Shown here: positions 23,902 to 32,614 of the stretch, in pieces | Layout of the letters: each line of letters begins with the position of its first letter | Numbering within the stretch: position 1 is the first letter of the stretch | Assembly: GCA_000513555.1 (NCBI GenBank) | Contig: ALYD01000032.1 | Coordinates: 1-37,722, forward strand | Direction: 5' to 3' | DNA length: 37,722 bases | DNA from: Lachnospiraceae bacterium JC7 | GTDB taxonomy: Bacteria > Bacillota > Clostridia > Lachnospirales > Lachnospiraceae | The notes under the pieces: model-generated | Seen by the model: only the letters and a program-made list of their open reading frames with translations | What the model was told of the DNA's origin: nothing | Database searches by the model: none | Made by a program: the position numbers and the translations under genes

Positions 23902-26082
23902 TTACTCCCCGTTTGGCTGAGGAAATTCCGGCATCCTGTCAAGGGCAATAAGTGCATTTAGTTCACTGTACAGATCCTTCACAGTTATATGCCTGTCGAA
24001 ATATCCGTTATTCAGGTACCATTCAAACTCGGTTATCCTCTCTTCGGATGAAAGTATGAGCCTTATTTCAGGATCCAGTCTTCTCACTATCTTAAGCGTC
24101 TCCACTCCGTTCATAAGAGGCAGGTCATATGCGGAAATGACCATTCCGTAATAATTCTTTTTCTTCTCTATAAGTGAAATGACCGCTGCCGGATGATCAA
24201 AGTACTCCACCCTGTAATTACTTCCTCTGAATATCTCTTCTATTCTCTCAATGTCTATTTTCTTGTTGTATATTACGGCGATCCTCTTTATGGACGCTAT
24301 CCTGCTGAGCTGATTTTCTTTAGTGTCTTCAGTTACAGGAAATCTCATGATGAATGATGTACCTTCATTACTGCTTTTTACATCCATAACTCCGCCCATG
24401 GATGTAACGATATTTTTGACCACACTGAGCCCCAGTCCCGTTCCCTGCCTGCTTCCCTTTGTGGTATAGAAGGGTTCAAATATTCTTTCAATTGTCTCAT
24501 CAGGTATTCCGCATCCCGTATCGGACACTGAAAGGATAGCCTCATCCCCTGCTTTTTCCAAAGTTATCCTGAGGCGTTTTATCTTGGCACCATCCATGGC
24601 GTCGTAGGCATTTTTACAAAGATTAAGAAGGATATGCTCGATATTTCCCTTTCTACCGTACAGGTGAATGTCTTCCCCGGTTATCTCGCTTTCGAACTTT
24701 ATCTTTTGCGGGGTCAGGCGTTTTACTATCTTTACCGCCTTACTTGTCTCATCCCTTAGATCTATGTATGTAAGCTTCGCCCCGGTATCCTGTCTGGCAA
24801 AACTGAGAAGATCCGTAGACAACTGTTTTGCCTGATCAAGAGAACCTGACATTTCCTTCAGAAGTTCATGATTCTCCTCGGAAATAGTATCGTCTCCTAT
24901 CAGAAGATCCACATATACCATTACCGGAGTAAGGAAATTGTTGAACTCATGGGCTATATGGCTGGCCATCATTCCGAGAGACTGGACTCTCTGATAGTTC
25001 CTTATCTCATCGCTCTGCTTCTGTATCATTTCCATACCACTGTTTATCTCTCTGAGATAATTTATCTCCCTGCTCTGCCTTATGATGTTCATGCATACAG
25101 CGGTACCGATGATGGCAAGAAGGAAGATAATGAGTGTGATGAGCAGAAACATGGTTATGAACTGTGTCAAAGGACCGGACAGAACGTTCATGGGAAGTAC
25201 TGCCGTAACTGTCCACTCCTCATTCTGGATATACAGCTTTGTGAAAGCTCCTATCATATTCTCCGGAACCAGTTCTCCGTTGTACATTCGATAGGATCGA
25301 ATCACATCATAACCTTCCGCCACCTGCTTCTGATAGTTGGACCACCTGAACAGATCGTCAAAAGCATTGGCATCACCTGTGGTATTTTCATGCACTGTAT
25401 GAAAACCATAGGTACCTATCTCATCCTGATACGGATGCATCATGATGGTGTTGGCTGCATCCTTAACATAGATGAATCCCGCACCGTTTATCTGGACCGG
25501 CTTAATGATCCTGTTGTAGATCTCACTCATATTTACGGCATAGACCGCTGTATACATCTTCTCTCCAACCTTCAGGGATTTCTTGATATAGAGCGTATAT
25601 TCCTTGTCCTTTTCAGAATAATGCTTACCTTCTATTTCCGCCCTGTAGACTTTATCAAGAGACACCTGCTTCATACCGGTCATTATCTTCTCACGGTTAC
25701 TTATTACAGCTCCGCCTGTCACTACAAGATCTGCTATCTGCCTGTTCTCATCCACCAGCACATAACCTCTGTACAGGGGAAAGCTATCGTCAAGGAGATA
25801 CTTGTTCTTACTGTGAAGCTCCATAAGACTATCATTCTGCTTTGCAAAGGTAACATCTATCTTATCTCTTTCCTGTTTAAGATAGTTATTCATGTTGTCA
25901 CCAACTATACGGGCAATGGATAAAAGCTGGGTCTCCTCCTGTTTTATCAGCACCTCACTGTAGGTCATATAGCTTTTGAAATCTATATAGAAGATAAAAA
26001 GCATGATTATGACAAGCATTATAAGTCCGAATTTCTGTGCCACATCTGCGTATAACTGATTGTTTTTGTTTATTTTATTCAT
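23902..26082 (-). CDS. Sensor histidine kinase with extracytoplasmic sensor and Asp-less receiver-like tail
   Basis: Numbering from the TTG at 26115 (737 aa): first membrane helix about 28-45, extracytoplasmic Cache-like sensor 46-312, second helix 318-343, then dimerisation helix with SHIAHEFNNFLTPV (His389). ATPase domain: N box NLCKNAYDAM, DTGCGIPD (532-539), GTGLGL (558-563). The C-terminal 120 residues have a receiver fold, but at the phosphoacceptor position VISAYDLPLMNG has Ala662 where VxxD is expected. The start is uncertain: the TTG has a poor ribosome site, while the ATG at 26082 (726 aa) is a more usual codon and is used here. Upstream of tctCBA, same strand. Likely senses a carboxylate outside the cell. 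Confidence 0.85.
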   Translation of the reverse strand: MNKINKNNQLYADVAQKFGLIMLVIIMLFIFYIDFKSYMTYSEVLIKQEETQLLSIARIVGDNMNNYLKQERDKIDVTFAKQNDSLMELHSKNKYLLDDSFPLYRGYVLVDENRQIADLVVTGGAVISNREKIMTGMKQVSLDKVYRAEIEGKHYSEKDKEYTLYIKKSLKVGEKMYTAVYAVNMSEIYNRIIKPVQINGAGFIYVKDAANTIMMHPYQDEIGTYGFHTVHENTTGDANAFDDLFRWSNYQKQVAEGYDVIRSYRMYNGELVPENMIGAFTKLYIQNEEWTVTAVLPMNVLSGPLTQFITMFLLITLIIFLLAIIGTAVCMNIIRQSREINYLREINSGMEMIQKQSDEIRNYQRVQSLGMMASHIAHEFNNFLTPVMVYVDLLIGDDTISEENHELLKEMSGSLDQAKQLSTDLLSFARQDTGAKLTYIDLRDETSKAVKIVKRLTPQKIKFESEITGEDIHLYGRKGNIEHILLNLCKNAYDAMDGAKIKRLRITLEKAGDEAILSVSDTGCGIPDETIERIFEPFYTTKGSRQGTGLGLSVVKNIVTSMGGVMDVKSSNEGTSFIMRFPVTEDTKENQLSRIASIKRIAVIYNKKIDIERIEEIFRGSNYRVEYFDHPAAVISLIEKKKNYYGMVISAYDLPLMNGVETLKIVRRLDPEIRLILSSEERITEFEWYLNNGYFDRHITVKDLYSELNALIALDRMPEFPQPNGE

Positions 26083-26135
26083 AAATTCCGGGCTGCTCCC
26101 TTGGTTCAGATTCAAATGTATTTCTTCATTTCATC

Positions 26136-26164
26136 ATTATAAAAAATCAAATCAAAAAAACACA
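26136..26164 (-). promoter_or_regulatory. Candidate kinase promoter overlapping the icd terminator
   Basis: Minus strand: TGTGTT (26159-26164), 17-base spacer, TATAAT (26136-26141). The -35 lies in the arm and T-run of the upstream terminator. Confidence 0.4.
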
Positions 26165-26202
26165 GAGGCCACACCAAGTTTTTCCTTGATCGACCTCTGT
26201 GT
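26153..26202 (-). terminator. Terminator of icd
   Basis: 9-bp outer stem ACACAGAGG (26160-26168) with CCTCTGTGT (26194-26202), plus a short inner stem (CAAG with CTTG), then a 7-T minus-strand run. Confidence 0.8.
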
Positions 26203-26250
26203 ATAATCTCTTTAATAACTGCAGAATTTTGCACCCTGCAAACTTTTTAG

Positions 26251-27294
26251 TTAAGCCGCCATAGCAAGTAGTTTCTTTATCTCATTGATAACAGCATCTG
26301 TGTACTCTGTAGTACCTGCCGTTCCACCGATATCCTTTGTTGTATGGATACCTTCATCCATAACATTCTTGATCGCTGTTCTGATCATATCTCCATACTC
26401 ACTGAGTCCGATATGATCAAGCATCATACATGCTGACCAGAGGAATGCTGTAGGATTTGCAATATTCTTGCCTGCGATATCAGGTGCGGAACCGTGTACC
26501 GCCTCAAACATAGCCATATCTGTTCCCACATTTGCAGATGGCATGAGACCAACTCCTCCGATGAGACCCGATGTAAGATCTGTGATGATATCGCCGTAAA
26601 GATTCTCTGTGACCATAACATCGAACTTTGTCGGATCCAGAACCAGATTCATGCAGCACGCATCTACGATCATGTCCTTTGCTTCGATTCCCGGATAATC
26701 CTTTGCAACCTCATAGAATACATCAAGGAAAAGTCCGTCTGTAAGCTTCATGATGTTGGCCTTGTGGATGCATGTAACCTTCTTACGTCCGTTCTGCACT
26801 GCGAAATCAAATGCTGAACGGCAGATCCTCTCAGACTTGTCTCTTGTGATGATCTTGATGCTGTGCATCTCGTTATCGGAGATCTTCTCCTCAACTCCCG
26901 CATACAGGTCTTCGGTATTCTCACGAAATGTGACAATGTCTGTATTCGGGAACGGTGTAGGAACCGCTGAATTTGACTTGGCCGGTCTGAAATTTGCATA
27001 AAGGTCATACTTCTTTCTCATGGTAACATTGAGAGAACGGAAACCCTTTCCAACAGGTGTTGTTATCGGACTCTTAAGAAGTACCTTTGTTTTCTCGAAT
27101 GATGCAAATGCCTCATCCGGAATAAGCTTTCCATTTCTGTTATACTCGGCTTCGCCTACATTAAATATTTCAAACTTAACGGGAACATGTGCAGCCTGGA
27201 AAATAGCAAATACTGAATCTGAAATTTCAGGTCCGATTCCGTCGCCTCTAAAGAATGTTACTGTCTTAACCGCTTTGTCATCTGCTGCTCTCAT
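26251..27294 (-). CDS. icd: NAD-type isocitrate dehydrogenase
   Basis: A 347-aa beta-decarboxylating dehydrogenase. Isocitrate-binding features are TPVGKGFRSLNVTMRK (79-94, Ser87 and Arg93), NFRP (Arg103), FRENTEDLYAG (Arg124, Tyr131), Lys178 (HKANIMKLTDG) and catalytic Asp residues at 211 and 235. GKGFRSLN is the isocitrate rather than isopropylmalate pattern. At the cofactor site HGSAPDIAGK has Asp272-Ile273, the NAD-type pair, where NADP enzymes have Lys-Tyr. It makes 2-oxoglutarate, CO2 and NADH. GGGAGGT lies 5 bases before the ATG. It follows acn2 on the same strand but after a strong terminator, so it has its own promoter. Confidence 0.88.
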   Translation of the reverse strand: MRAADDKAVKTVTFFRGDGIGPEISDSVFAIFQAAHVPVKFEIFNVGEAEYNRNGKLIPDEAFASFEKTKVLLKSPITTPVGKGFRSLNVTMRKKYDLYANFRPAKSNSAVPTPFPNTDIVTFRENTEDLYAGVEEKISDNEMHSIKIITRDKSERICRSAFDFAVQNGRKKVTCIHKANIMKLTDGLFLDVFYEVAKDYPGIEAKDMIVDACCMNLVLDPTKFDVMVTENLYGDIITDLTSGLIGGVGLMPSANVGTDMAMFEAVHGSAPDIAGKNIANPTAFLWSACMMLDHIGLSEYGDMIRTAIKNVMDEGIHTTKDIGGTAGTTEYTDAVINEIKKLLAMAA

Positions 27295-27601
27295 GGCTTA
27301 CCTCCCGCTTCATTGCTTAATGTTTGTTCATTTGTGTTTGATGTCAGTTAATATATAGGCTCTGTTATCAGATTTCGATAACATCAATATCAGCCAACTT
27401 TGTATCACGCTATTTTGGACTTGTTTTATGTGTCCTTATCTCTTATGGTTCATATCATAAACCTGATTTAAGGACTTGTCAACTATGTCTTTATTATTTT
27501 TCGGAATATCTTCTATAACGAGAAGACTCTGCCTGTTATGCGCTGATTCTGTTTCTCCATGTATTATATGCATGACTGTTATATGATTCGGTTTTATCAA
27601 A
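27295..27601 (-). promoter_or_regulatory. Upstream region of icd with a 21-bp dyad
   Basis: TGTTATC-N7-GATAACA lies at 27363-27383. Just downstream on the minus strand is a TATATATT stretch usable as a -10, which places the dyad over the -35 region. The dyad is therefore a likely operator. The rest of the roughly 300-bp stretch is AT-rich with no gene seen. Confidence 0.45.
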
Positions 27602-27602
27602 T

Positions 27603-27633
27603 AAAAAAAAACGCATTTCAAACGAAATGCGTT
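27603..27633 (-). terminator. Terminator of acn2
   Basis: Perfect 10-bp stem AACGCATTTC (27610-27619) with GAAATGCGTT (27624-27633), 4-base loop, then a run of about 8-9 T on the minus strand. Confidence 0.9.
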
Positions 27634-27669
27634 CTATCTTTTAAACATCAATTTAAAGACATATGAGAC

Positions 27670-29967
27670 TTATTTTCTGTAATAATTGATCAGACTGCCG
27701 GAAAGAATGATATCTCTTTCTTCCTCCGTTAATTTATCAATTGTAGCTTTTATGCTCCTCTGCTTATGTTTTTCTATATCCGAAGCTCTGAGTCCAATAA
27801 GCTCTGACTCATTCTTTATTTCGAATTCCTCATCAAGAACATATACCTCAAGCTCGCTCTTACCGCTTTTCAGTATATCCTTTATATCTTTTATGTAGAG
27901 GTAGCTGCCCGTCGGTATATCAAGAGGCTCTTCCGTGCGGAGAGGAATGAGTCCCCAGTTTATAAGATTACTGCGGTAACGTTTGGTCGAGTACTCGTTG
28001 GCAAGATTTGCAAATCCCCCCAGAACCTTCTGACAGGATGCGGCCTGCTCACGGCTTGAACCGTCACCGATCTGATCAGATATCATGACAGACCCGAAGG
28101 TGACAGCATTGGCAGTTCCATCTAAATTCACCTTTGAGCTTATGGATCTTATGGACTTTGCTGCAGGCACATACTGCGGGTCTCTGGAAACCATGGTATA
28201 GCCTGAGATCTTCTCAGGATCTGAACGATAGGAGCTTATCTCTCCTGACGGTATAAGCTCGTCTGTTGTTACAGAGCCCTTATATGACCCTGCCACCTTC
28301 AAAAGAAGATTCTCCTTCAGTCCCGCCATCTCCGGCCAGTCAGCTATATTAGGTCCCTTTACAATTTCTGCATCGGGATCTGCATGTCCGAAATTATCAA
28401 ACACCTGCTTTTCATATATCGCTCTGTTGAAATGATGCTTTATTTCACGATACTCAACATCATTTAGCTCTGCTGCCGATGTAAGTCTTCCTCCATTTCT
28501 TACAGTTGCGGCAATGGACCTTGCATCCATAAGGCATACTGCCGCCATCTGTCCCTGAGTCGGCTTACTGCCCTCTCGATTCGGATAGTTTCTGGTCACA
28601 TGACGTATTGATAACTGATCGTTCGCCGGAGCATCCGTAACTCCGAAGCAGGGGCCGCAGATACATGGGCGCATAGTGGCTCCTGCAAGCGCAAGCTCAG
28701 ATCCTATTCCTCTCGTCATGAGATCCTCCATTATAGGAAGAGATGCCGGATTCACATGAAGATTGAGCTCCTGTCCTTTGATTCCGTAAATTCCGTCATT
28801 CATTCCTGCTTTTAGGATATCAGCCACTGCCACGATATTCTCGAAAAGTCCTCCTGCGCATCCCGAAACCAGTGCCTGATCAGGATAAAATCCACCATCT
28901 CTTACATGCTGCCTGATGCTGAAGGGTTTTCCCTTACTTCCTTTTATTTTATTTCCAGCTTCCTCCACCTCATTCAGGACTTTGTCCATATCAGCCTTAA
29001 ATTCTCTGATGCTCATGGCATTTGACGGGTGGAAAGGGAGGGCTATCATAGGTTCCACTGTATCCATATCGATCTCTATGAACCTGTCATAGTAAGCCCC
29101 TGCTTCAGGTTTCATTCTCTTATAATCAGCTGCTCTTCCATGCTCCGCAAGATATTCCTCAGTAAGCTCATCAGTGCACCAGATGGAGCTTAGCGCTGCG
29201 GATTCCGTTGTCATAACATCTATGCCCATTCTGAATTCCATGGAAAGATTTCTTATTCCGGGGCCCATAAATTCAAGTACATTATTTTTGTTGAACCCCT
29301 TCGCAAAAGTCTTTTCTATAAGTGAAAGCGCAACATCCATAGGTCCGACTCCGGGGCCGGGCGTTCCTGTCAATCTCACGCCTATTATCTTCGGATAGGG
29401 AATATCATAGGTATGACCCACGAGCTGCTTGACCAGTTCTCCTCCGCCTTCTCCTATTCCCATAGTTCCCAACGCTCCATAGCGGGTATGGGAATCCGAG
29501 CCAAGAATCATTCTCTCTCCCCCCGCCATCATTTCCCGCATGTACTGATGCAGCACTCCGCGATATGGCGGAAGAAAAATGCCTCCGTATTTTTTTACAT
29601 TGGAAAGTCCGAAGGCATGATCATCCTCGAGAATGGTTCCTCCTACGGCACATAATGTATTATGACAGTTTGAAAGAACATATGGCAGCTTAAACTCCTT
29701 AAGTCCCGCTGCTCTTGCGGTCTGCAAAATATTAACATAATTGTTATCCGGGGATACCATAGAGTCAAACCTGAGCTTCAGATTTTTCATATCTCCGCTT
29801 ACGTTATGCTTCGACAGTATCCTGTAGGCCATGGTCTTCTTACGGCCTTCCTCTATTTCGGCAACCGTCATAGCTCCGGCTGCGTGTTCAGCCGGATAAT
29901 CTGATCTTTCAATGACAATATCCTGATTTTCATCAATAAAAATACCATGATCTGTCAGTTTAACCAT
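27670..29967 (-). CDS. Aconitase-family hydratase (acn2)
   Basis: A 765-aa paralogue of acn1, colinear over the whole length. Cluster ligands are Cys370 (VSGCAGGL) and Cys437/Cys440 (CICGPCFG); [20 protein letters not shown] sits at 156-175, [11 protein letters not shown] follows the cluster, and GDGSSREQAAS and TKRYRSNLINWGLIPL mark the swivel domain. AAGGAG lies 6 bases before the ATG. Acts on citrate, aconitate, isocitrate or an analogue. It sits between lysR3 and icd, so it probably supplies isocitrate to the dehydrogenase, while acn1 serves citrate lyase (inference from neighbours). Its codons look less biased than those of acn1 (AAA as well as AAG for Lys), suggesting lower expression. 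Confidence 0.88.
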   Translation of the reverse strand: MVKLTDHGIFIDENQDIVIERSDYPAEHAAGAMTVAEIEEGRKKTMAYRILSKHNVSGDMKNLKLRFDSMVSPDNNYVNILQTARAAGLKEFKLPYVLSNCHNTLCAVGGTILEDDHAFGLSNVKKYGGIFLPPYRGVLHQYMREMMAGGERMILGSDSHTRYGALGTMGIGEGGGELVKQLVGHTYDIPYPKIIGVRLTGTPGPGVGPMDVALSLIEKTFAKGFNKNNVLEFMGPGIRNLSMEFRMGIDVMTTESAALSSIWCTDELTEEYLAEHGRAADYKRMKPEAGAYYDRFIEIDMDTVEPMIALPFHPSNAMSIREFKADMDKVLNEVEEAGNKIKGSKGKPFSIRQHVRDGGFYPDQALVSGCAGGLFENIVAVADILKAGMNDGIYGIKGQELNLHVNPASLPIMEDLMTRGIGSELALAGATMRPCICGPCFGVTDAPANDQLSIRHVTRNYPNREGSKPTQGQMAAVCLMDARSIAATVRNGGRLTSAAELNDVEYREIKHHFNRAIYEKQVFDNFGHADPDAEIVKGPNIADWPEMAGLKENLLLKVAGSYKGSVTTDELIPSGEISSYRSDPEKISGYTMVSRDPQYVPAAKSIRSISSKVNLDGTANAVTFGSVMISDQIGDGSSREQAASCQKVLGGFANLANEYSTKRYRSNLINWGLIPLRTEEPLDIPTGSYLYIKDIKDILKSGKSELEVYVLDEEFEIKNESELIGLRASDIEKHKQRSIKATIDKLTEEERDIILSGSLINYYRK

Positions 29968-29989
29968 ATATTCTCCTTTACTAAAAAGC

Positions 29990-30016
29990 CCCTATAACCA
30001 TAATTTGATTATAGGG
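29990..30016. promoter_or_regulatory. Dyad over the acn2 -10 region
   Basis: CCCTATAA-N11-TTATAGGG. On the minus strand it is followed by GCTTTTTAG, so as RNA it looks like a weak terminator. As DNA it overlaps the candidate acn2 -10 and has LysR-like N11 spacing. It may end the lysR3 message, act as an operator for acn2, or both. Confidence 0.55.
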
Positions 30017-30037
30017 ACCTTTCAGTCATAAGTACAA
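30008..30037 (-). promoter_or_regulatory. Candidate acn2 promoter
   Basis: Minus strand: TTGTAC (30032-30037), 18-base spacer, perfect TATAAT (30008-30013). Transcription would begin near 30001, giving a leader of about 34 nt. A further TTGAAC-N15-TATAAT lies upstream but has poor spacing. Confidence 0.5.
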
Positions 30038-30143
30038 TATATTGAAATGTATATTTTCCATTATAAAATTTCTATACAGGGTTCAATCTGTGTTACCGGA
30101 TATTCTTACGTGCTCTCCGTGATACCCGTCACGAAAAAACATC

Positions 30144-31109
30144 TCATATGATCATATCCGGTTTTATCCCATGATACCCGGCAAACACTTCTCTCATGGT
30201 CCTTATCAGCGCCCTCTCTGCTTCGTCCAGATAAACACCTTCCTTATATACGATATTCACATCCCAGCTGTCACTTTCCTCGCTGTAATTGAATACTTCA
30301 AATCCCATATTTTTCAATGGGTCAATGGCTCTTTCCGGTACGATGGTTATCCCAAGCCCTGCACTGGCAAGCTGCGTGGCCGAAAGACAGCTTGATACTT
30401 CCATTATTTCTTTGGGAATAAAATCATATCTTCTGAATATAGCATCCACCTTACGACGGATATACTGTCCTCTCTTCATAATGATGAAGGGAAAGGCATT
30501 AAGCTTACTCAGATCTACTGTAGGGATAGAATCCTCTGTTCCGGACTTAAGTATCATATCACCTTTTATCATACCCTTTGCTGCCACAAGATACAGTTTT
30601 TCCGTATAGATATATTCGATATTCACTCCTGCAGGCAAATGCTCTTTTCCTCCGGGAAGAACACAGAAAGCGATCTTATCATTCATCAGATTGTTGATGA
30701 TTTCCTCCGAACGTGATTCCTGAAGATATATCTTGATATTGGGATATATTTCCCTGAAAGTTCCAATTACCTTGGGAAGCATGTATCCTGCTCTCTCAGT
30801 AGGTATGCCGATATTTATACGTCCCTTCTTTCCATGACCTATATCAGAAAGTTCTCGCCGTAGATTGTCCTTCAAAACCAGTATCTGCCTCGCTGTCTTC
30901 ACATATCTCTCGCCCGCATAAGTGAGAGTTATGGGATTCGTCTTTCTGTCAAAGAGCTTTACCCCCAGATCTTCCTCCACCTTGGAAATGATATAACTCA
31001 AAGAAGGCTGTGAAATATACAGTTGCTTGGCAGCTTCGGTGACCGAATGATTATCGGCTACAGCAGTTATGTAAGTCAATTCCCTAAAATCCATAATCTC
31101 TTGTATCAT
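30144..31109 (-). CDS. LysR-family regulator (lysR3)
   Basis: 321 aa. The DNA-binding domain reads MDFRELTYITAVADNHSVTE, AAKQLYISQPSLSYIISKVE; the effector domain starts near INIGIPTERAGYMLPK. It has the same subfamily look as lysR1 and lysR2 (a G.P..R..Y.LP opening to the effector domain). The first ATG overlaps the stop of the membrane-fusion gene by 4 bp (ATGA), with AAGGAGG very close to it; the ATG five codons in would match the start of the other two LysR proteins. Unlike lysR1 and lysR2 it is the last gene of an ABC efflux operon, directly upstream of acn2. Confidence 0.88.
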   Translation of the reverse strand: MIQEIMDFRELTYITAVADNHSVTEAAKQLYISQPSLSYIISKVEEDLGVKLFDRKTNPITLTYAGERYVKTARQILVLKDNLRRELSDIGHGKKGRINIGIPTERAGYMLPKVIGTFREIYPNIKIYLQESRSEEIINNLMNDKIAFCVLPGGKEHLPAGVNIEYIYTEKLYLVAAKGMIKGDMILKSGTEDSIPTVDLSKLNAFPFIIMKRGQYIRRKVDAIFRRYDFIPKEIMEVSSCLSATQLASAGLGITIVPERAIDPLKNMGFEVFNYSEESDSWDVNIVYKEGVYLDEAERALIRTMREVFAGYHGIKPDMII

Positions 31110-32614
31110 TCCTCCTTATAGATTATTTCTTTCACCTCTTCACCTACATACTCGGTAACAGACGGATCCATGATCACATGAGCGCCCTCATCTATTCCTT
31201 TCACCTGAATGTATCTGTCATCTCTTACGCCTGTGGTAACATATACCTTGGTGACCACATCATCATTTATCATGTAAACATATGAACCGTCATCATCATC
31301 GTATACACATTCATTGGGGATTCCCAAAGTGTCCGATACTTCATCAAGCTTTAATGTTACATCTGCATCAAGTCCGACTATCAGTTCATCCTTTGTATCC
31401 AGCTTTATCTCAACAACAGCCTTGGCCTTACCGCTCGCATCGTTTTCCGCTGTCTGATTGATCCTTTCCACTTCACCTTCATATACATTATCCCCGATCC
31501 TTACCTCGGCTTTTTGCCCTTCCTTGATGGAGGTGATATCAAACTTTGATACCTTCATTTTTATGAGATATTGATCATCAGATTCTATCTCCATTATAGG
31601 TGCTCCCTTTTCAACCGCAGCGCCTTTATCAACAAAGCAGGCAGTCACGATTCCATCCGCAGAAGCATTGGTTCCTGTCTCCGCAACAGAAAGGTCCTTT
31701 TCCGCATGTTCGAGATTTTTGTCATCTAATGCAACCTGCTGTTCCCTGCTGTATATTTCTCCGTTACTCACGAGCATGTTCTGTGCAAACTCCTTCTGGT
31801 ATCTTGCCTCAGACCATATCCTCATGACAGTCTCCATGTTAGACTGAATCTCAAGATATTTTTCATGGGTTGCCGGATCCATACCTTCCTCCGGAAGGGT
31901 GAGTTTATCCACCTGAATATCCGTCATTTTTCTGTTCAATGAAGCTATATCCTCATGATAATCTATAGCTTTGTCTGTCTTCTTGTCAACCTTCTCTTTA
32001 CTGGCTTCCTCCTCATCCCCAGTAAGCAGTTCGATCTTTCTTAATTCAATCTCTGCCTGAGCAGCCCCCTGCTCCTTTTGAACTATCTGAGACTGAAGCC
32101 TCAGTATATCCGAATCATACTCTTTTTTGACATCTGTTATGAAACGATCATCCGCGTAGCTCTCATTGGTCATGTTCCTAAGCTGTGCTTCCAGTGTGGT
32201 ATATGTCATGGCACAGTTGTTGATCTGTGCTGTAGCTTCATTCAGCATCCTTTCATATTTTGCTTTTTTATCTAAATCGGCACTGAGTATTTTCTTGCTG
32301 TATTCAGCATCTGTCCTGGCGAGATCCACCCGACGCTGCTGATTTTCCATGACATAATCCACCAGTTTATCCCCCGACTTGACTCTGTCACCGACCCGAA
32401 CCTTTTTTGAATCAACTATTCCGGACACATCTGCATACACAGTGATCTTTTTACCTCCGGATATTCTGCCGGTACCGTTTATCTCAGGGCTGATATGGTT
32501 TTTTTCCGCGACAATAACTATCATTTCTTCAGGCTGCATAAGATACCATGCAGCTGCAGCAATGATGCCGATACAAATCAGACCTATGATCCCTCGCTTT
32601 AAAAATTTCTTCAT
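31106..32614 (-). CDS. HlyD/MacA-like membrane-fusion protein of an ABC exporter
   Basis: About 502 aa. N-terminal membrane anchor (GIIGLICIGIIAAAAWYLM), first half of the lipoyl/barrel region (GTGRISGGKKITVYADVSG), a long helical hairpin of roughly residues 95-310 rich in Glu, Lys and Gln, then the second lipoyl half and beta-barrel (GIVTACFVDKGAAVEKGAPI, KVSKFDITSIKEGQKAEVRI). AAGGAG is 7 bases from the ATG at 32614, which overlaps the permease stop as TGATG; a GTG three bases upstream is the alternative. It works with the permease and ATPase upstream, as in YknXYZ or MacAB-type systems. Substrate unknown. Its stop overlaps lysR3. Confidence 0.85.
   Translation of the reverse strand: MKKFLKRGIIGLICIGIIAAAAWYLMQPEEMIVIVAEKNHISPEINGTGRISGGKKITVYADVSGIVDSKKVRVGDRVKSGDKLVDYVMENQQRRVDLARTDAEYSKKILSADLDKKAKYERMLNEATAQINNCAMTYTTLEAQLRNMTNESYADDRFITDVKKEYDSDILRLQSQIVQKEQGAAQAEIELRKIELLTGDEEEASKEKVDKKTDKAIDYHEDIASLNRKMTDIQVDKLTLPEEGMDPATHEKYLEIQSNMETVMRIWSEARYQKEFAQNMLVSNGEIYSREQQVALDDKNLEHAEKDLSVAETGTNASADGIVTACFVDKGAAVEKGAPIMEIESDDQYLIKMKVSKFDITSIKEGQKAEVRIGDNVYEGEVERINQTAENDASGKAKAVVEIKLDTKDELIVGLDADVTLKLDEVSDTLGIPNECVYDDDDGSYVYMINDDVVTKVYVTTGVRDDRYIQVKGIDEGAHVIMDPSVTEYVGEEVKEIIYKEE

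Noticed and set aside
24868..25923. Long plus-strand reading frame opposite the kinase
   Set aside because: It is the mirror of an intact kinase gene, with no ribosome site and no recognisable domain.
26251..27294. 3-isopropylmalate dehydrogenase (LeuB)
   Set aside because: The TPVGKGFRSLN segment is the isocitrate-binding form, there are no leu genes nearby, and two aconitase-type genes are present.
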